DNA of 64,000 nt from Pyropia yezoensis (taxonomy: Eukaryota; Rhodophyta; Bangiophyceae; Bangiales; Bangiaceae): positions 19,081,346 through 19,145,345 of the forward strand of contig CM020618.1 of the NCBI GenBank assembly GCA_009829735.1. Direction: 5' to 3'. The position numbers and the translations under genes are program-made. This document shows positions 52,941 through 62,444 of the stretch, in pieces. The first letter of the stretch is position 1; every line of letters starts with the position of its first letter. The notes below the pieces were generated by a model. The model was not told the origin of the DNA and did not search any database. It worked only from the letters and a program-made list of their open reading frames with translations.

Positions 52941-53503
52941 GCCCTTGTATATAGTGTACTGCACTGCATCACACATCGAATCATACTGTACCTCCCGGTC
53001 CACCTCGTACTTATGTACGGATTGCGTCTTGCAGGTACCACATGGAGTCGAAGACTTTGCTCAGCAGCACACCTGCCGCAGTGGCCCGCCCACCCGCAAA
53101 GTTTACTCACGCCTGCCCGCGCAGGCGCCGCGCGTGGCCGATGGACGGCACCCACCCGTTGGGGGGTGAGGAGGGCGGCGAGGGAGCGGCGGAAGGAGGG
53201 GGAGGGCGAGCCGCTCATTGAGCGCCCGCCCGTCGAGGGTGGTGGGGAGGCGGGGGAGGTGGGGGGGGACGCCCACCGCGACCACCCCTAGGCGCCGCTG
53301 CTGCCACCCTTACCACCGCCGCCACCACCGCCACCACCGCCACCACCGCTGCCGCCACCACACCCGCTGCTGCCGCCACCGTTGCCACATCCACCGTCGT
53401 TCCAATCACAAGCGGAAGGGATCCGTCTGGTGGAGGGTTGGAGGGCGCCAGCAGTGGGGGCAGCACCCCCGACCTCGCCACTGCTCGCCGGGGGCGGAAA
53501 AAA
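52941..53503. other. Intergenic region with CAC/CCG trinucleotide repeats
   Basis: A CACCGC/CACCAC run lies at about 53295-53390. No supported gene. Confidence 0.5.
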
Positions 53504-53815
53504 GGATTACTTAATCCGGTTCTGAGGATTACTTAAATGGATTATTCAATCCTCAGTGAAGCATGCGTTTCTGACCCAGTGGAGGCTCGACGGTGGCCCA
53601 TATCCTTGTTCATCCTGGTCGTTGATTGGGTGTCGCTGGCTGAGCATCCCCACGCAGCGCTCCTGGCCGCTCACGGCTGCGTCGTTGATCCCAGGGGTTA
53701 AGAAAATGCTCTGATTCCAATGCTGTTTTCAGAATGAGCAGGTGATCTCGGAAGCATCCAAAAAGAAGCATCCGAAAACCGGATTAGTTAATCCGAAAAG
53801 GAGTAATTAATCCGG
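53504..53815. mobile_element. MITE-like element with GGATTA-TAATCC palindromes
   Basis: GGATTACTTAATCC at 53504 and, inverted, GGATTAGTTAATCC at 53781 are each followed inward or outward by CCGGTT/GGATTA copies. Additional variants sit at 53526, 53539 and 53801. The ends are inverted with respect to each other over about 25 bp (GGATTA..TAATCCGGTT), the interior is non-coding, and the composition is AT-richer than its surroundings. It lies about 310 bp upstream of the next gene. Confidence 0.6.
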
Positions 53816-54125
53816 TCAGTAGAACAGACACTAGAAACGGCGAAGTGGAATCACTGGGGCAGTGTTTGGCCGGCAACACTGCATCTGTGTCCACGCGAGT
53901 CGTATGTGTGTGTCCCTCTTCCCTCGCATGCGCCAGCGTCCCAGCAACCGCCCTCCTGGCGCGCCCCCCTTGCGTCCCTCGCCCCGCCCACGATCTTCTT
54001 GTCGGCCAGCCGGACGGATGATCTGGGTGTCCCGCCTTTCTTCTGCCTTTTGCGCGCCCCCCTCTGGCGCCTTGTGGACGGCCCGCCCTGTGCAGTGGGC
54101 GGTGGCGGCGAAGCGGCGGGCGGCC

Positions 54126-55124
54126 ATGACCACCGCGCGGCGGCGCGGTGGCCGTGGCACGGCCACCGACGCGGCCGCGGCCGCTGCCCCCTCCGCCGCC
54201 GCCACGCGTCGATCGCTCCGCGCCACCGCCGGGGCGACGCCGCCCGACGGGGACGGCGGCGGCGCGCCTGCGGGGGGCGCCAAGCGCCGCCGCTCGCCGC
54301 CGCCCCCCGTGCGGGGGCGCAAGAAGGGAGCGGCAGCTTCGGCGGCGGCAGCAGCGGCAGACGAAGAGCAGCTGGCACCCACCAAGAAGGTGCCCTCCAA
54401 GAAGGCGCCCGCCGCCAAGGCGCCTGCTAAGAAACTGACAGCGGCCGAGGCGGCTGTGCTTCCCCCTCTGGCGCCGTCGGACCTGCCCCCCCTTGAGCTG
54501 ACCGCCCCCCCCCCTACCCGTGACGGCACCTCCCGCGAGTTTGTCTTTGACGACGCGCCCATTTTTAGGCCCAAGCTGTCGCCCGAGGAGGTGCTCCGGG
54601 CGGGCGCCTTTGGCGGCACCTACTTCCGGCCCATCCAGTCGGGCGTGACTGGCCGCCGGTATACGCGCACCTGGGAAGAACTCCCCGCCGAGTGGCTGGC
54701 CGGTCTGGACGTCCCGCGCGTGGTGGGCTCTGAAGTTTACTCCAAGGGTGTCAACAAGTACGGAGTATCGTGCGGGCAGGGGCTGGACGCGTGGGAGTCG
54801 TCGGGGTGGATTGTTGTGCAGGACCCGTACGGCTGGTTCCAGTGGTACTCGCGCTTTTTTCAGGGCCGCCGCTCCGACGACGACACGCGGCAGATTGGGC
54901 GGTGGTCCCGGTGTGCGGGGCCGACCGGCCGCTGGCGGGGCAACCTGGTTGGCAAAGTGTACCGGTCGGGCGCGTCGTATGACGACAGGGGTGTGTCGCC
55001 TGTGGTGCGGCAGACGCTCCTCCACTGGGCGTACGAGCTGAACGAGGCGGACTACTTGGATGGAGTGGAACAGATCAAGGCGCGCGAGGCTAAGAAAGGG
55101 AAGGAGGTGAAGGGTTGGAGATGA
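54126..55124 (+). CDS. Conserved uncharacterised protein with basic N-terminus
   Basis: A 332-residue protein. Residues about 1-120 are Ala-rich and basic (KRRRSPPPPVRGRKKGAA, KKVPSKKAPAAKAPAKKL), resembling histone-H1-like or nuclear-targeting tails. Residues about 130-320 form a well-defined domain: FRPKLSPEEVLRAGAFGGTY, FRPIQSG, GVNKYGVSCGQGLDAWESSG, WIVVQDPYGWFQWYSRFFQG, RRSDDDTRQIGRWSRCAGPT, GRWRGNLVGKVYRSGASYDD and VSPVVRQTLLHWAYEL. I recall closely similar Trp/Tyr-rich proteins in fungi and other microbes, annotated only as hypothetical, so the domain is conserved but of unknown function. The ATG at 54126 is preferred; the frame is open upstream to 53862, and an ATG at 54019 (MIWVSRLSSAFCAPPSG) could add an organelle-like leader. 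No intron. Confidence 0.8.
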   Translation: MTTARRRGGRGTATDAAAAAAPSAAATRRSLRATAGATPPDGDGGGAPAGGAKRRRSPPPPVRGRKKGAAASAAAAAADEEQLAPTKKVPSKKAPAAKAPAKKLTAAEAAVLPPLAPSDLPPLELTAPPPTRDGTSREFVFDDAPIFRPKLSPEEVLRAGAFGGTYFRPIQSGVTGRRYTRTWEELPAEWLAGLDVPRVVGSEVYSKGVNKYGVSCGQGLDAWESSGWIVVQDPYGWFQWYSRFFQGRRSDDDTRQIGRWSRCAGPTGRWRGNLVGKVYRSGASYDDRGVSPVVRQTLLHWAYELNEADYLDGVEQIKAREAKKGKEVKGWR

Positions 55125-55612
55125 TCTCTTTGGCGGTGGTGTCGGATGTGTAGCCTGGATATGATTTCTTTGACCGTGGAGGTGGAGGTGTACAGCTGGG
55201 GTGGTGCAGAGCGGCGTCTTGGAAGAGAGAGCGGCAAACGGGAGAGCGTGGGGTTCTCTGCGGCGTTACGAACTCGCCGGTAAGAATAAGGGCGCGCCTT
55301 TCCCGCAAAGCCGCATCGTCCACCCTGCGAGATATGCCGCGGCCAGCTGCTCCCCACCGTCGACAGAGACCTTGCTCCGGCACCTAGGCAGAACGCTGAA
55401 ACGTGCACCGACAACCAATGAATCATGCATGAGCACAATCACGCCCCTGCCGCGAGCTAAGCATGCCCCGGCTGAAGGTATGTAATAAGTGCAGGTATCC
55501 CCATGGGGGAGCGTCACACCACGAGGTAGCCTCCACACTCCACTCCCACAATCAGTGATCAAATCCCTCTGCTACCTCCAGTCATCCCCCCGCCCCCCGC
55601 AAGGCCCTGTGG
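55125..55612. other. Intergenic region between convergent genes
   Basis: The sequence after the stop repeats GGAGATGATCTCTTTGGCGG / GGATATGATTTCTTTGACCG (about 55117-55175) as a short imperfect direct repeat. Nothing else is visible. Confidence 0.5.
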
Positions 55613-56563
55613 CTATCCCCTGGGCTGTGCCATAAGCACGTCTCTCACCCGTACAAGCACTTCCCCCAGCACGTTGTTCCCCCGCCACGCCTCAGGGTCC
55701 TCCACCCCCGGGTCGTCCATGGACAGCCCCACCCCCCACTCACGGTCCCGCGGGGAGGCCCCCACGAGCGTCCGTGGCCCCGCGGGCCCCGACGCCGTGC
55801 CGACGAGCGCGGCGGCCAGCGCCGGGTTGGCGGCAAACTTGGCGAGGCTGCCAACGAGTGCCACCTCGGCCCGCTCCGCTTCCCACACAGCAGGGGAAAA
55901 GTCGCGCACGGACCGGGTCAGGCGGCGCGAGTGGGTGGGCGTCACGTACGGCGCCCGGATGCGCCGGGCAATGAGGGTGTCGCCAAACAGGTCTGCCAGA
56001 GAGGCGGCGAGCCACTGCTCCGAGTGGGCATACGAGAAGGTCTCCCCACGGGGATCAGTGGCCACGGTAAGCAGGTCAGCGATGGGGGTGTCCAAAGGAG
56101 CCGCCCAAACGGAGGTCGACGGTCGCTGGGCAAGCGGCACGTACGGTCGCGATACGAAGGTCGAGCGATAATAGGAAGAATATATGGATGCCTTCGTGTG
56201 GTACAACACCGACCGGTCAGTGATACGGGTGTGTTCAACTGCGGAAGGGTCTTCGCGGACGGTGGCCCTGGGGATGAGAATGAAGGGCGCGCCGGGAGAC
56301 TGCGGTAGGGAACAGAAAGGACCATGAGCGATGGGTAAAGGGTAAAATAAAGACGAGCAGAAGAGGCTGTCAGTGAACCTGTTGGCCACGCCTCCGGGCC
56401 ATTCGCGGAACTTCCGCTGGCTGCCTCCACACCGGAAAAGCCACATGCCGCCGTGCGCCAGCATTCGTAATGAGCACACAAGCCACGTACCACACAACGT
56501 CTGTTTCGGCCAGGAGGGCGAGCGGGTCGCCATGTCCTCACACATCGCGACGGCCAGGCGCAC
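55613..56563 (-). CDS. NADAR-domain (YbiA-like) protein, probably two exons
   Basis: The region 56299-55613 carries a NADAR domain: HSEQWLAASLADLFGDTLIA (for the usual SEHYFQA), WEAERAEVALVGSLAKFAAN, LAAALVGTASG, LVGASPRDREWGVGLSMDD and WRGNNVLGEVLVRVRDVLMA. By family, NADAR proteins are N-glycosidases or riboflavin-pathway damage-control enzymes, or act on ADP-ribose derivatives; which applies here cannot be told. Upstream, the frame passes through CCTTTCTGTTCCCTACCGCAG, a good polypyrimidine tract and acceptor, so exon 2 probably starts at 56299 (SPGAPFIL) and the sequence just upstream is intron. The donor and exon 1 (perhaps MLAHGGMWLFRCGG) are not resolved, so the total length is uncertain. 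Confidence 0.7.
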   Translation of the reverse strand: MRLAVAMCEDMATRSPSWPKQTLCGTWLVCSLRMLAHGGMWLFRCGGSQRKFREWPGGVANRFTDSLFCSSLFYPLPIAHGPFCSLPQSPGAPFILIPRATVREDPSAVEHTRITDRSVLYHTKASIYSSYYRSTFVSRPYVPLAQRPSTSVWAAPLDTPIADLLTVATDPRGETFSYAHSEQWLAASLADLFGDTLIARRIRAPYVTPTHSRRLTRSVRDFSPAVWEAERAEVALVGSLAKFAANPALAAALVGTASGPAGPRTLVGASPRDREWGVGLSMDDPGVEDPEAWRGNNVLGEVLVRVRDVLMAQPRG

Positions 56564-57500
56564 AGGGGGCGCCCTCCCCTGGCCACCCGGCCAGCCGCGG
56601 TGGTGGGGGGCGGGACACCAAGGAAGGCGAGCATGACGGACAAGCCCTACGGGGCGCGCAAATCAACACAGAATGGTCGCTGTTGGTCAGTAGCGCAAAC
56701 TCCCGCCGCGGGGGGCGCGTCGTCCGTGTCCGCCGGTCGCCCTTGTCCACTGGGTCGTATTTTCCCGCCGGTTCGTCCTTGTCTGCCGCGGGAACTGCGT
56801 CAGGGTTTGACATCGACGGCGCGGCGGCAGGGGGGGACCCGAGGTGGCCGGCCTGACGATGGCGATATCGCTGTGAACCACAATGCAGGAAACCGCTGGG
56901 GAGATCCACCTGCGGGTCTGGCAAGAATGCTGACAGGCCGCGTACCCTTTCCCGTCCTGACGAATCCGCCGCTCGATCGGACAACGGCGAGGATCATTGG
57001 TTAGTCGCGAGATCTTCCCTATTGAGTGGACCACGTTCTCTCTCGTCCAACTATTTAACTCTAATCATACCGTCATGGTTAAGTACAAACCCTACGAACG
57101 CGCTGTTCCGCGCCAAACACAGGGAAAAAGCGAGGGAAAGCAACATCGGTGCGCGCGCGCGTGCACCCCACCGCCGCCAAGTCGTTGAGGCTGCCTCGTC
57201 ACGTCTTCAGCCGCCCCCCCCTCGTTCCTGGCCTTGCCCACTCGCGCCCATCCGGGCAGCGCTGTTACCTTCCCGCCCGCGCGCTCCATCGGGAGGAGCG
57301 AAGGCCGTTGTGGGCCTCGCGCCAGCTCGAGGCGGGCCTCTCTGGGATGTTCACCCCCGTGGCTGCCGCCGTCGCGTGCCGGCCGACTACAGCGGGCGGG
57401 ACGCCGCCGCCTGCAACTGCTGGTTGTGGTGGTGGTGGTGGTGGTGGTGGTGGAGGTGGTGGTAGCGGTGGCGTTGGCGGTAGTTGTGGTGGGCGTGGCC
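56564..57500. other. Divergent intergenic region, NADAR gene and PMS2-type gene
   Basis: An AT-richer patch lies near 57000-57080. A TGG/GGT microsatellite immediately precedes the PMS2-type start. No gene. Confidence 0.5.
57420..57463. repeat. (GGT)n microsatellite
   Basis: About a dozen GGT units with a few interruptions, ending about 40 bp upstream of the PMS2-type ATG. Read in the PMS2 frame it would encode a Val run, one reason for placing the start downstream of it. Confidence 0.9.
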
Positions 57501-60500
57501 ATGGCGCCCCCGGTTGAGCGCGCGACCTCGCCCGCGTCCCCCCCAGCGGATGCTCCCTCCCCTTCCCCCCCCCACCCACCTTCCATCCCTTCGTCTGCCT
57601 CTATGATGCCTTCTTCCCTCTCCACCGCCTCGGCGGCTGGTGGCTCTGGGCCCACCCCCTCCCCCCTCCTCACCTCCTCCCCCCTCCCCACCCCCACCCC
57701 CACCCCCACCCGCACTCTCGCCCCCACCCCCACGCTCACTCTCACCGCTACGCCCACCCCGGCTTCCTCAACCTCCACCGCGCGGGTGGCCACCCAGAAC
57801 GCCACCACCGCCCGCGACCTCCGCGTCGCGCAGGCTATACTGGACGGCGCGGCGGTCGTCAAGGAGCTGGTGGAGAACGCCCTGGACGGCGGCGCCACGC
57901 GGGTGGACATTCGTGTGCGCGGACCGGGTGGCCTTGCCGCCATCTCGGTCGCAGACAATGGGCGGGGCATCCCCGTGGCGGACCAAGTGGTGCTGTGCGT
58001 GCCGCACGCAACGTCCAAGTGGACCCCGGACACGGCGAGGGGCAGTCGTGGCAGCGCTGGCGGCAGTGATGTTGACCCTGAGCACCGCATCGCTGCCGGC
58101 TTGGGCGCGGTGGCGACGTATGGCTTTCGCGGGGAGGCGCTGTCGGCTATCGCCGCTCTCTCCGAGACGCTCGTCGTCACCACCCGCACGGCCGACGAGG
58201 AGGTGGGCCGCCGCCTGACCTACGGGCCCGACGGGGCGCTCGTCGGGCCGCCCGCGCTGGCACCTTGCCACCCGGGCACCACCGTCGTGGCGGGGGGGCT
58301 CTTTGCGCGCCTCCCTGTCCGGCGTACCGACGCGGAGCGCCATGCCAAGCGCGAGACAGGGCGGCTGCTGCTCACGGTGCAGGCGTTTGCGGTCATCGCA
58401 ACGTCCGCGCGGGTTGTTCTCTACCTGGATGGCCAGTTGACGCCGGTCATTAGCACCAAGCCCCGCGTGATACCTTTGCCCGCCCCGCCTCAGCTCCCGC
58501 TCGGGGGGGCGTTGTCGGCGCCGCCGCCGTTGTCCTTGCGCTCCCTCGACGCCCTTCGTGACAACATTGTGTCGGTGTTTGGGGCGCGGCAGGCGGCGAC
58601 GTTGGAGCCGCTCGCAGCGCCCTCCCTCCTCGGCACGGCCCAGGCGGTGAGTGGGTACGGCGCGGTTGGGTGGGTGTCATCAGTGGCGCCCGGCGCTGCC
58701 CGGTCGGCGCCCGACCGGCAGCTCTACTTTGTCAATGGCCGGCCCGCCGATGTTGGCCGCATCGCCCGCGCCATTGCTGAGCACTACCGCAAGTGCGGGC
58801 CGACAGCGGGGCCGTCGTGCCCCGTGGTGGTGCTGGAGCTGGTCGTCCCTGCGGGCGGTTGGGATGTCAACCTCAGCCCGGACAAGCGGGAGGTGCTCCT
58901 CCACCGGGAGCGTGAGATTATCACCGCGTTGCTGGCTGTGCTCGATGATCGCTGGGCGCCGGGCGCGGCGGGGCGGGTGGGGGCAACGGGCGAGCAGAGG
59001 GGTGGCGGGGAACCGGTCAAGGGTGGGAGAGCTACTTCCGCGACTGCTGCTTCTGCCACGGGGGGCGGGCGGGCGGCAGGGGCGTCCCCGCCAGCGACGC
59101 GCCAGCGGTCGGCCGCGTCCGCGGCGGTGCTGAGCAGCCTCGACTCGTTTTCGCGCGCCGCCGGCCGTTCTGCCACGCGAGTGGGTCGGGCTGCCGCCGC
59201 ACCACGACGGCCGTCGTCCCCGCCGCCTCCGGCCTTCCTCCCGCCGCCGGCCCCGTCAGCTGCGGTGGCCACCCAGATGGCTTCCCTCGCAGCCGCCGCA
59301 GCCGCCGCGGTGCCGCCGCCAACGGTGCGCCGCGCGGGCGTGCGCGTCGGTGGCGGTGACGGTGGCGGTGGCGGTGGCGGTGGCGGTGGCGGTCATGGTT
59401 GCGGTGAGGGGGGTGGTGGCGGTGGGGGGGGTGGTGGCCACTCGCCCCTCCCTTCTGGTGGGCCCCCGCCCGCCAGTGGCCCCCGGGACCTTTCTGCGCT
59501 GACAAGCTCGCGCGCGGCGGCGGCGGGGGCGGCAAAGCGGCCGCGGCCTGCCGGCCTGGACGCGTTCGCGTCGGGACGGGTGGCGCCTCGGCGAGCAGCA
59601 GGGGCAGCTGCTGGGCGGACGCCGGCGAACGCGACAATGCCGCCAGCCGAGGTGGGAGTGCCCCTTGGCCGGCGTCCGTCGGCCGGTCGGCCATCGCCGG
59701 CGGCACGGGCGGGCGGCCCTGCCAGTGCCCGTGTGATCGACGTCGACAATGGGGTGCTCCACAGGGGCGATGGCCCGCCCTTCCTCCCACCACTCGCCGT
59801 GGCAGCCGGCGCCCGCGGCGTCGGCGCTGGTGATGATGGCGCAACGGCGGCGGGAGTGACACCGCCCGCATCGCCCACCCCATCGTCCGAGGAGATGGAA
59901 GTGGAGGTCCTCCCGCCAGCGCCGCGGGCGCGGCCGTCGTCCGTGGCAGACGTGCCGCTGCACGCCGTCATGCCGTTTGACCTGTCAAAGGCTCTCGCCG
60001 CCGTTGCGGACGATGGTGTCGCGGCGGCCGGTGCGCCCGGGCCGGCCGCCGCCGACGCAGTCGCCCCCGACGCGGCCGCTGCCGTGGGCGGGAGCCTCGG
60101 CTTTACCGTCGCGACCGTGGACGTGGAGGCGTCGGGCGGGGACGCAGCATCGCACACGGCCGCCGAGTCGGAGCTGGTGCGCGTCTTTCAGCGCTCCTGG
60201 TTTGCTGACCTGGCCGTCATTGGGCAGTTCAACCTGGGCTTTGTCCTCGCCCGCCGCGGCGCCGACGTGTTTATCATTGACCAGCACGCGGCGGATGAAA
60301 AGTACAACTACGAGGCGCTCGCCGCGTCGACGCCATTGCAGGTACAGCCGCTGATGGGCGGGGGGCTGCCGCTGGAGCTGGCCGCCGATGAGGAGCTTCT
60401 GGCGATGGAGTACGCCCCCGCGCTGCGCGCGTCGGGCTTTACGCTCGCCGTCCGCCCCGGGCGGCCACCGACGCAGCGCCTCCGGCTGACGTCGGTGCCG

Positions 60501-60809
60501 TTTAGCCGCAACGTGGTGTTTGGGGTGGAGGACGTGGCCGAGATGCTGGCCGCCGTCAAGGCGGGCGCCACCCCCTCTGACGGTGAGGGCGGCGCTGTCG
60601 CGCTGCGGCCGGCGCGGCTTCGGGCGGTGCTGGCCAGCCGGGCGTGCCGCAAGAGCATCATGATTGGGGCGGCGCTGGGCCGCGCCCAGATGCGGCGGGT
60701 GCTGGTGCACCTGGCGGGGCTGACCCACCCGTGGACGTGCCCCCACGGGCGGCCGACGATGCGGCACCTGTGGGACCTGTCGGCGCCGCCTCGACCGGCT
60801 GCAGTGTGA
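57501..60809 (+). CDS. PMS2: MutL homologue of PMS2 type (MutL-alpha endonuclease subunit)
   Basis: 1,102 residues. After a Pro/Ser/Thr-rich leader, the GHKL ATPase domain shows KELVENALDGGA (residue about 120), SVADNGRGIPV and YGFRGEALSAIAALSE, then PVRRTDAERHAKRETG and the transducer VPAGGWDVNLSPDKREVLLH. A long Ala/Gly linker follows. The C-terminal dimerisation/endonuclease domain has VIGQFNLGFVLARR, the metal-binding box DQHAADEKYNYE (residues 927-938), SRACRKSIMIGAALG and CPHGRPTM (about 1080). The DQHA-x2-E-x4-E box identifies the PMS2 (yeast and plant PMS1) type, which nicks DNA in mismatch repair together with MLH1 in the nucleus. The start at 57501 (MAPPVERATS) is chosen over 57234, which would add a GGT-repeat-encoded poly-Val. 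The usual N-terminal IAAGEV reads VAQAILDGAAV. The linker is longer than usual through low-complexity growth. Confidence 0.92.
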   Translation: MAPPVERATSPASPPADAPSPSPPHPPSIPSSASMMPSSLSTASAAGGSGPTPSPLLTSSPLPTPTPTPTRTLAPTPTLTLTATPTPASSTSTARVATQNATTARDLRVAQAILDGAAVVKELVENALDGGATRVDIRVRGPGGLAAISVADNGRGIPVADQVVLCVPHATSKWTPDTARGSRGSAGGSDVDPEHRIAAGLGAVATYGFRGEALSAIAALSETLVVTTRTADEEVGRRLTYGPDGALVGPPALAPCHPGTTVVAGGLFARLPVRRTDAERHAKRETGRLLLTVQAFAVIATSARVVLYLDGQLTPVISTKPRVIPLPAPPQLPLGGALSAPPPLSLRSLDALRDNIVSVFGARQAATLEPLAAPSLLGTAQAVSGYGAVGWVSSVAPGAARSAPDRQLYFVNGRPADVGRIARAIAEHYRKCGPTAGPSCPVVVLELVVPAGGWDVNLSPDKREVLLHREREIITALLAVLDDRWAPGAAGRVGATGEQRGGGEPVKGGRATSATAASATGGGRAAGASPPATRQRSAASAAVLSSLDSFSRAAGRSATRVGRAAAAPRRPSSPPPPAFLPPPAPSAAVATQMASLAAAAAAAVPPPTVRRAGVRVGGGDGGGGGGGGGGGHGCGEGGGGGGGGGGHSPLPSGGPPPASGPRDLSALTSSRAAAAGAAKRPRPAGLDAFASGRVAPRRAAGAAAGRTPANATMPPAEVGVPLGRRPSAGRPSPAARAGGPASARVIDVDNGVLHRGDGPPFLPPLAVAAGARGVGAGDDGATAAGVTPPASPTPSSEEMEVEVLPPAPRARPSSVADVPLHAVMPFDLSKALAAVADDGVAAAGAPGPAAADAVAPDAAAAVGGSLGFTVATVDVEASGGDAASHTAAESELVRVFQRSWFADLAVIGQFNLGFVLARRGADVFIIDQHAADEKYNYEALAASTPLQVQPLMGGGLPLELAADEELLAMEYAPALRASGFTLAVRPGRPPTQRLRLTSVPFSRNVVFGVEDVAEMLAAVKAGATPSDGEGGAVALRPARLRAVLASRACRKSIMIGAALGRAQMRRVLVHLAGLTHPWTCPHGRPTMRHLWDLSAPPRPAAV

Positions 60810-62444
60810 GGGGGTCCGGGGGGGGGGGGGGGGGGGGGGAGGGGGGCGTTGACGTTGGTGGGCATGGGCTGCCCGCCACGGCCGCCAAGCTTGCCCGCCA
60901 CGGCCGCCAAGCTATTTTTGAAAGCCTTTCCTCTTTCTTGCGACTCATCCGCCGTCCTTGCATGATTTTCCGCTGTTGCCCGCCGCCCTGCTGACGATGC
61001 ACACTGTGTCCCCTCGCCACGCAGTAACGTACTCTACACCTCCCTCTGCCCTTTTCCGGCCCGCCGGCCTTGCACCAGACACACATTGGTCATAGGGGGG
61101 GGCTCTTCCCGCCCTGCGCTGGTCTCCCCGTGTCCCACCGCCGCGATTGCAGGACAGGGTGTGGGGGGGAGGGAGAGGCGACCGGGCACCTGGGCGGGGG
61201 TTTGCTGGGAAGAGACGGCGACCGCCGACGGGTCCGCCCGCCCCTGCCTGGCAGTCGCTGGGCGTGCGCGGCGGGGCGGGTAGCCGGCGGGGCGCCGCCA
61301 CAGCGCGCGCTCTGGACTGGGTCCGTCGGTGGCGTTGAGGACGGCACCTTGGATGGCATGGGATGCGCGGGAGCGGGCCGCCGGCGCCGCTACTCCATCA
61401 CAGCCATTCCCACCCCGTGCTGTGGAGGAAGCTACTTGGTGGGGGCACGGGAAGGACGTCTGGGTGTCCCTATTCATCTCTCGTTTGTAGTGGTCCACTA
61501 GACGTGGAGCGTCCTGTCCGTATGTACTGTACATCGCTGTGGCAACACCCCCCCTGTCGGGCCTCCCCCCCCCCCCCCCCCCCCCCCTTTCTCCCCCCTG
61601 ACGGGATGATGATGGAGGCGGAGGGCGAAGCCCGCGGCCGGCCGGCGCGCTTGCAACGAGGACCTCGTGTGACCAGGGCGCCCCGCCTCGTCCCAGTGGC
61701 GGCGACGGGAGGCCGGCGGCGACGGTGCCACCGCGGTGGGTCCCCACCGCTGCTGCCCGGCCAATCGCCGCCGCCGCCGTGTCTCGCGGGTGTCCGCCGA
61801 TGACAAGGCCGCCGCAACCCCCCCCCCCCACAGACAAGGGGCCCCCCAAAACCCGCCCCTCCGAGGGGGGGGGCCCACCCGCCAGCCACAACACAGCGAG
61901 GGCCAGCAAGGACCGCCCGCCGGCTCCCTCCCCCCACGGGGGGCGTCTGCCCCCCCCCCCCCCCCACCCCGCGCCCCCTCCCTCGCCCGCCGTCCCTCCC
62001 GCCCTCCCCCCCCCTCCCCGACGAGCCGCCGCCGCCGTCACGCACGCGCGGACGACGGGGGACGCCGCCGCCCCCCGCGGCTCGTCGCCCCGTGCCGTCG
62101 GCCGGGGCACCCCCCCTGCGGGGCCCCGCTAGCGGCCGCTGCTGCGGCCGGCGGCCGCCAGCCGCCGCGGTCGGCGCGGCGGCGGCTTGAGTACCTATGC
62201 GTAGGTACTGTACATCCATAGCGCGCGCGCGGCCGTCGGCAGGCGGCCGCCGTCCCCGCCGCCCCACCGTTGCAACGGCCCTGGCCGCCACTCCACCCCT
62301 TGTCCTTTTGTGCGCTGCCATCCGCTGCCCCTTCCCCCCTCCGCTCCCCCCTTTCCCCCCCCATCTCCACCACCCGCGGCGCCTATTTTTCCCCACCCCC
62401 GCCCCCCCACTTGCCTCCCCGCCTGCCAGCCGCTCTCCCCCACC
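60810..62444. other. Intergenic region between PMS2-type and CHMP2 genes
   Basis: A G run directly follows the PMS2 stop. A short direct repeat, CGCCACGGCCGCCAAGCT, occurs twice at about 60875-60915. GTACTGTACAT motifs sit at about 61524 and 62206. C runs are frequent. No gene. Confidence 0.5.

Noticed and set aside
57234..57500. N-terminal extension of the PMS2-type protein
   Set aside because: It would translate the GGT microsatellite as poly-Val; the next ATG gives a more plausible start.
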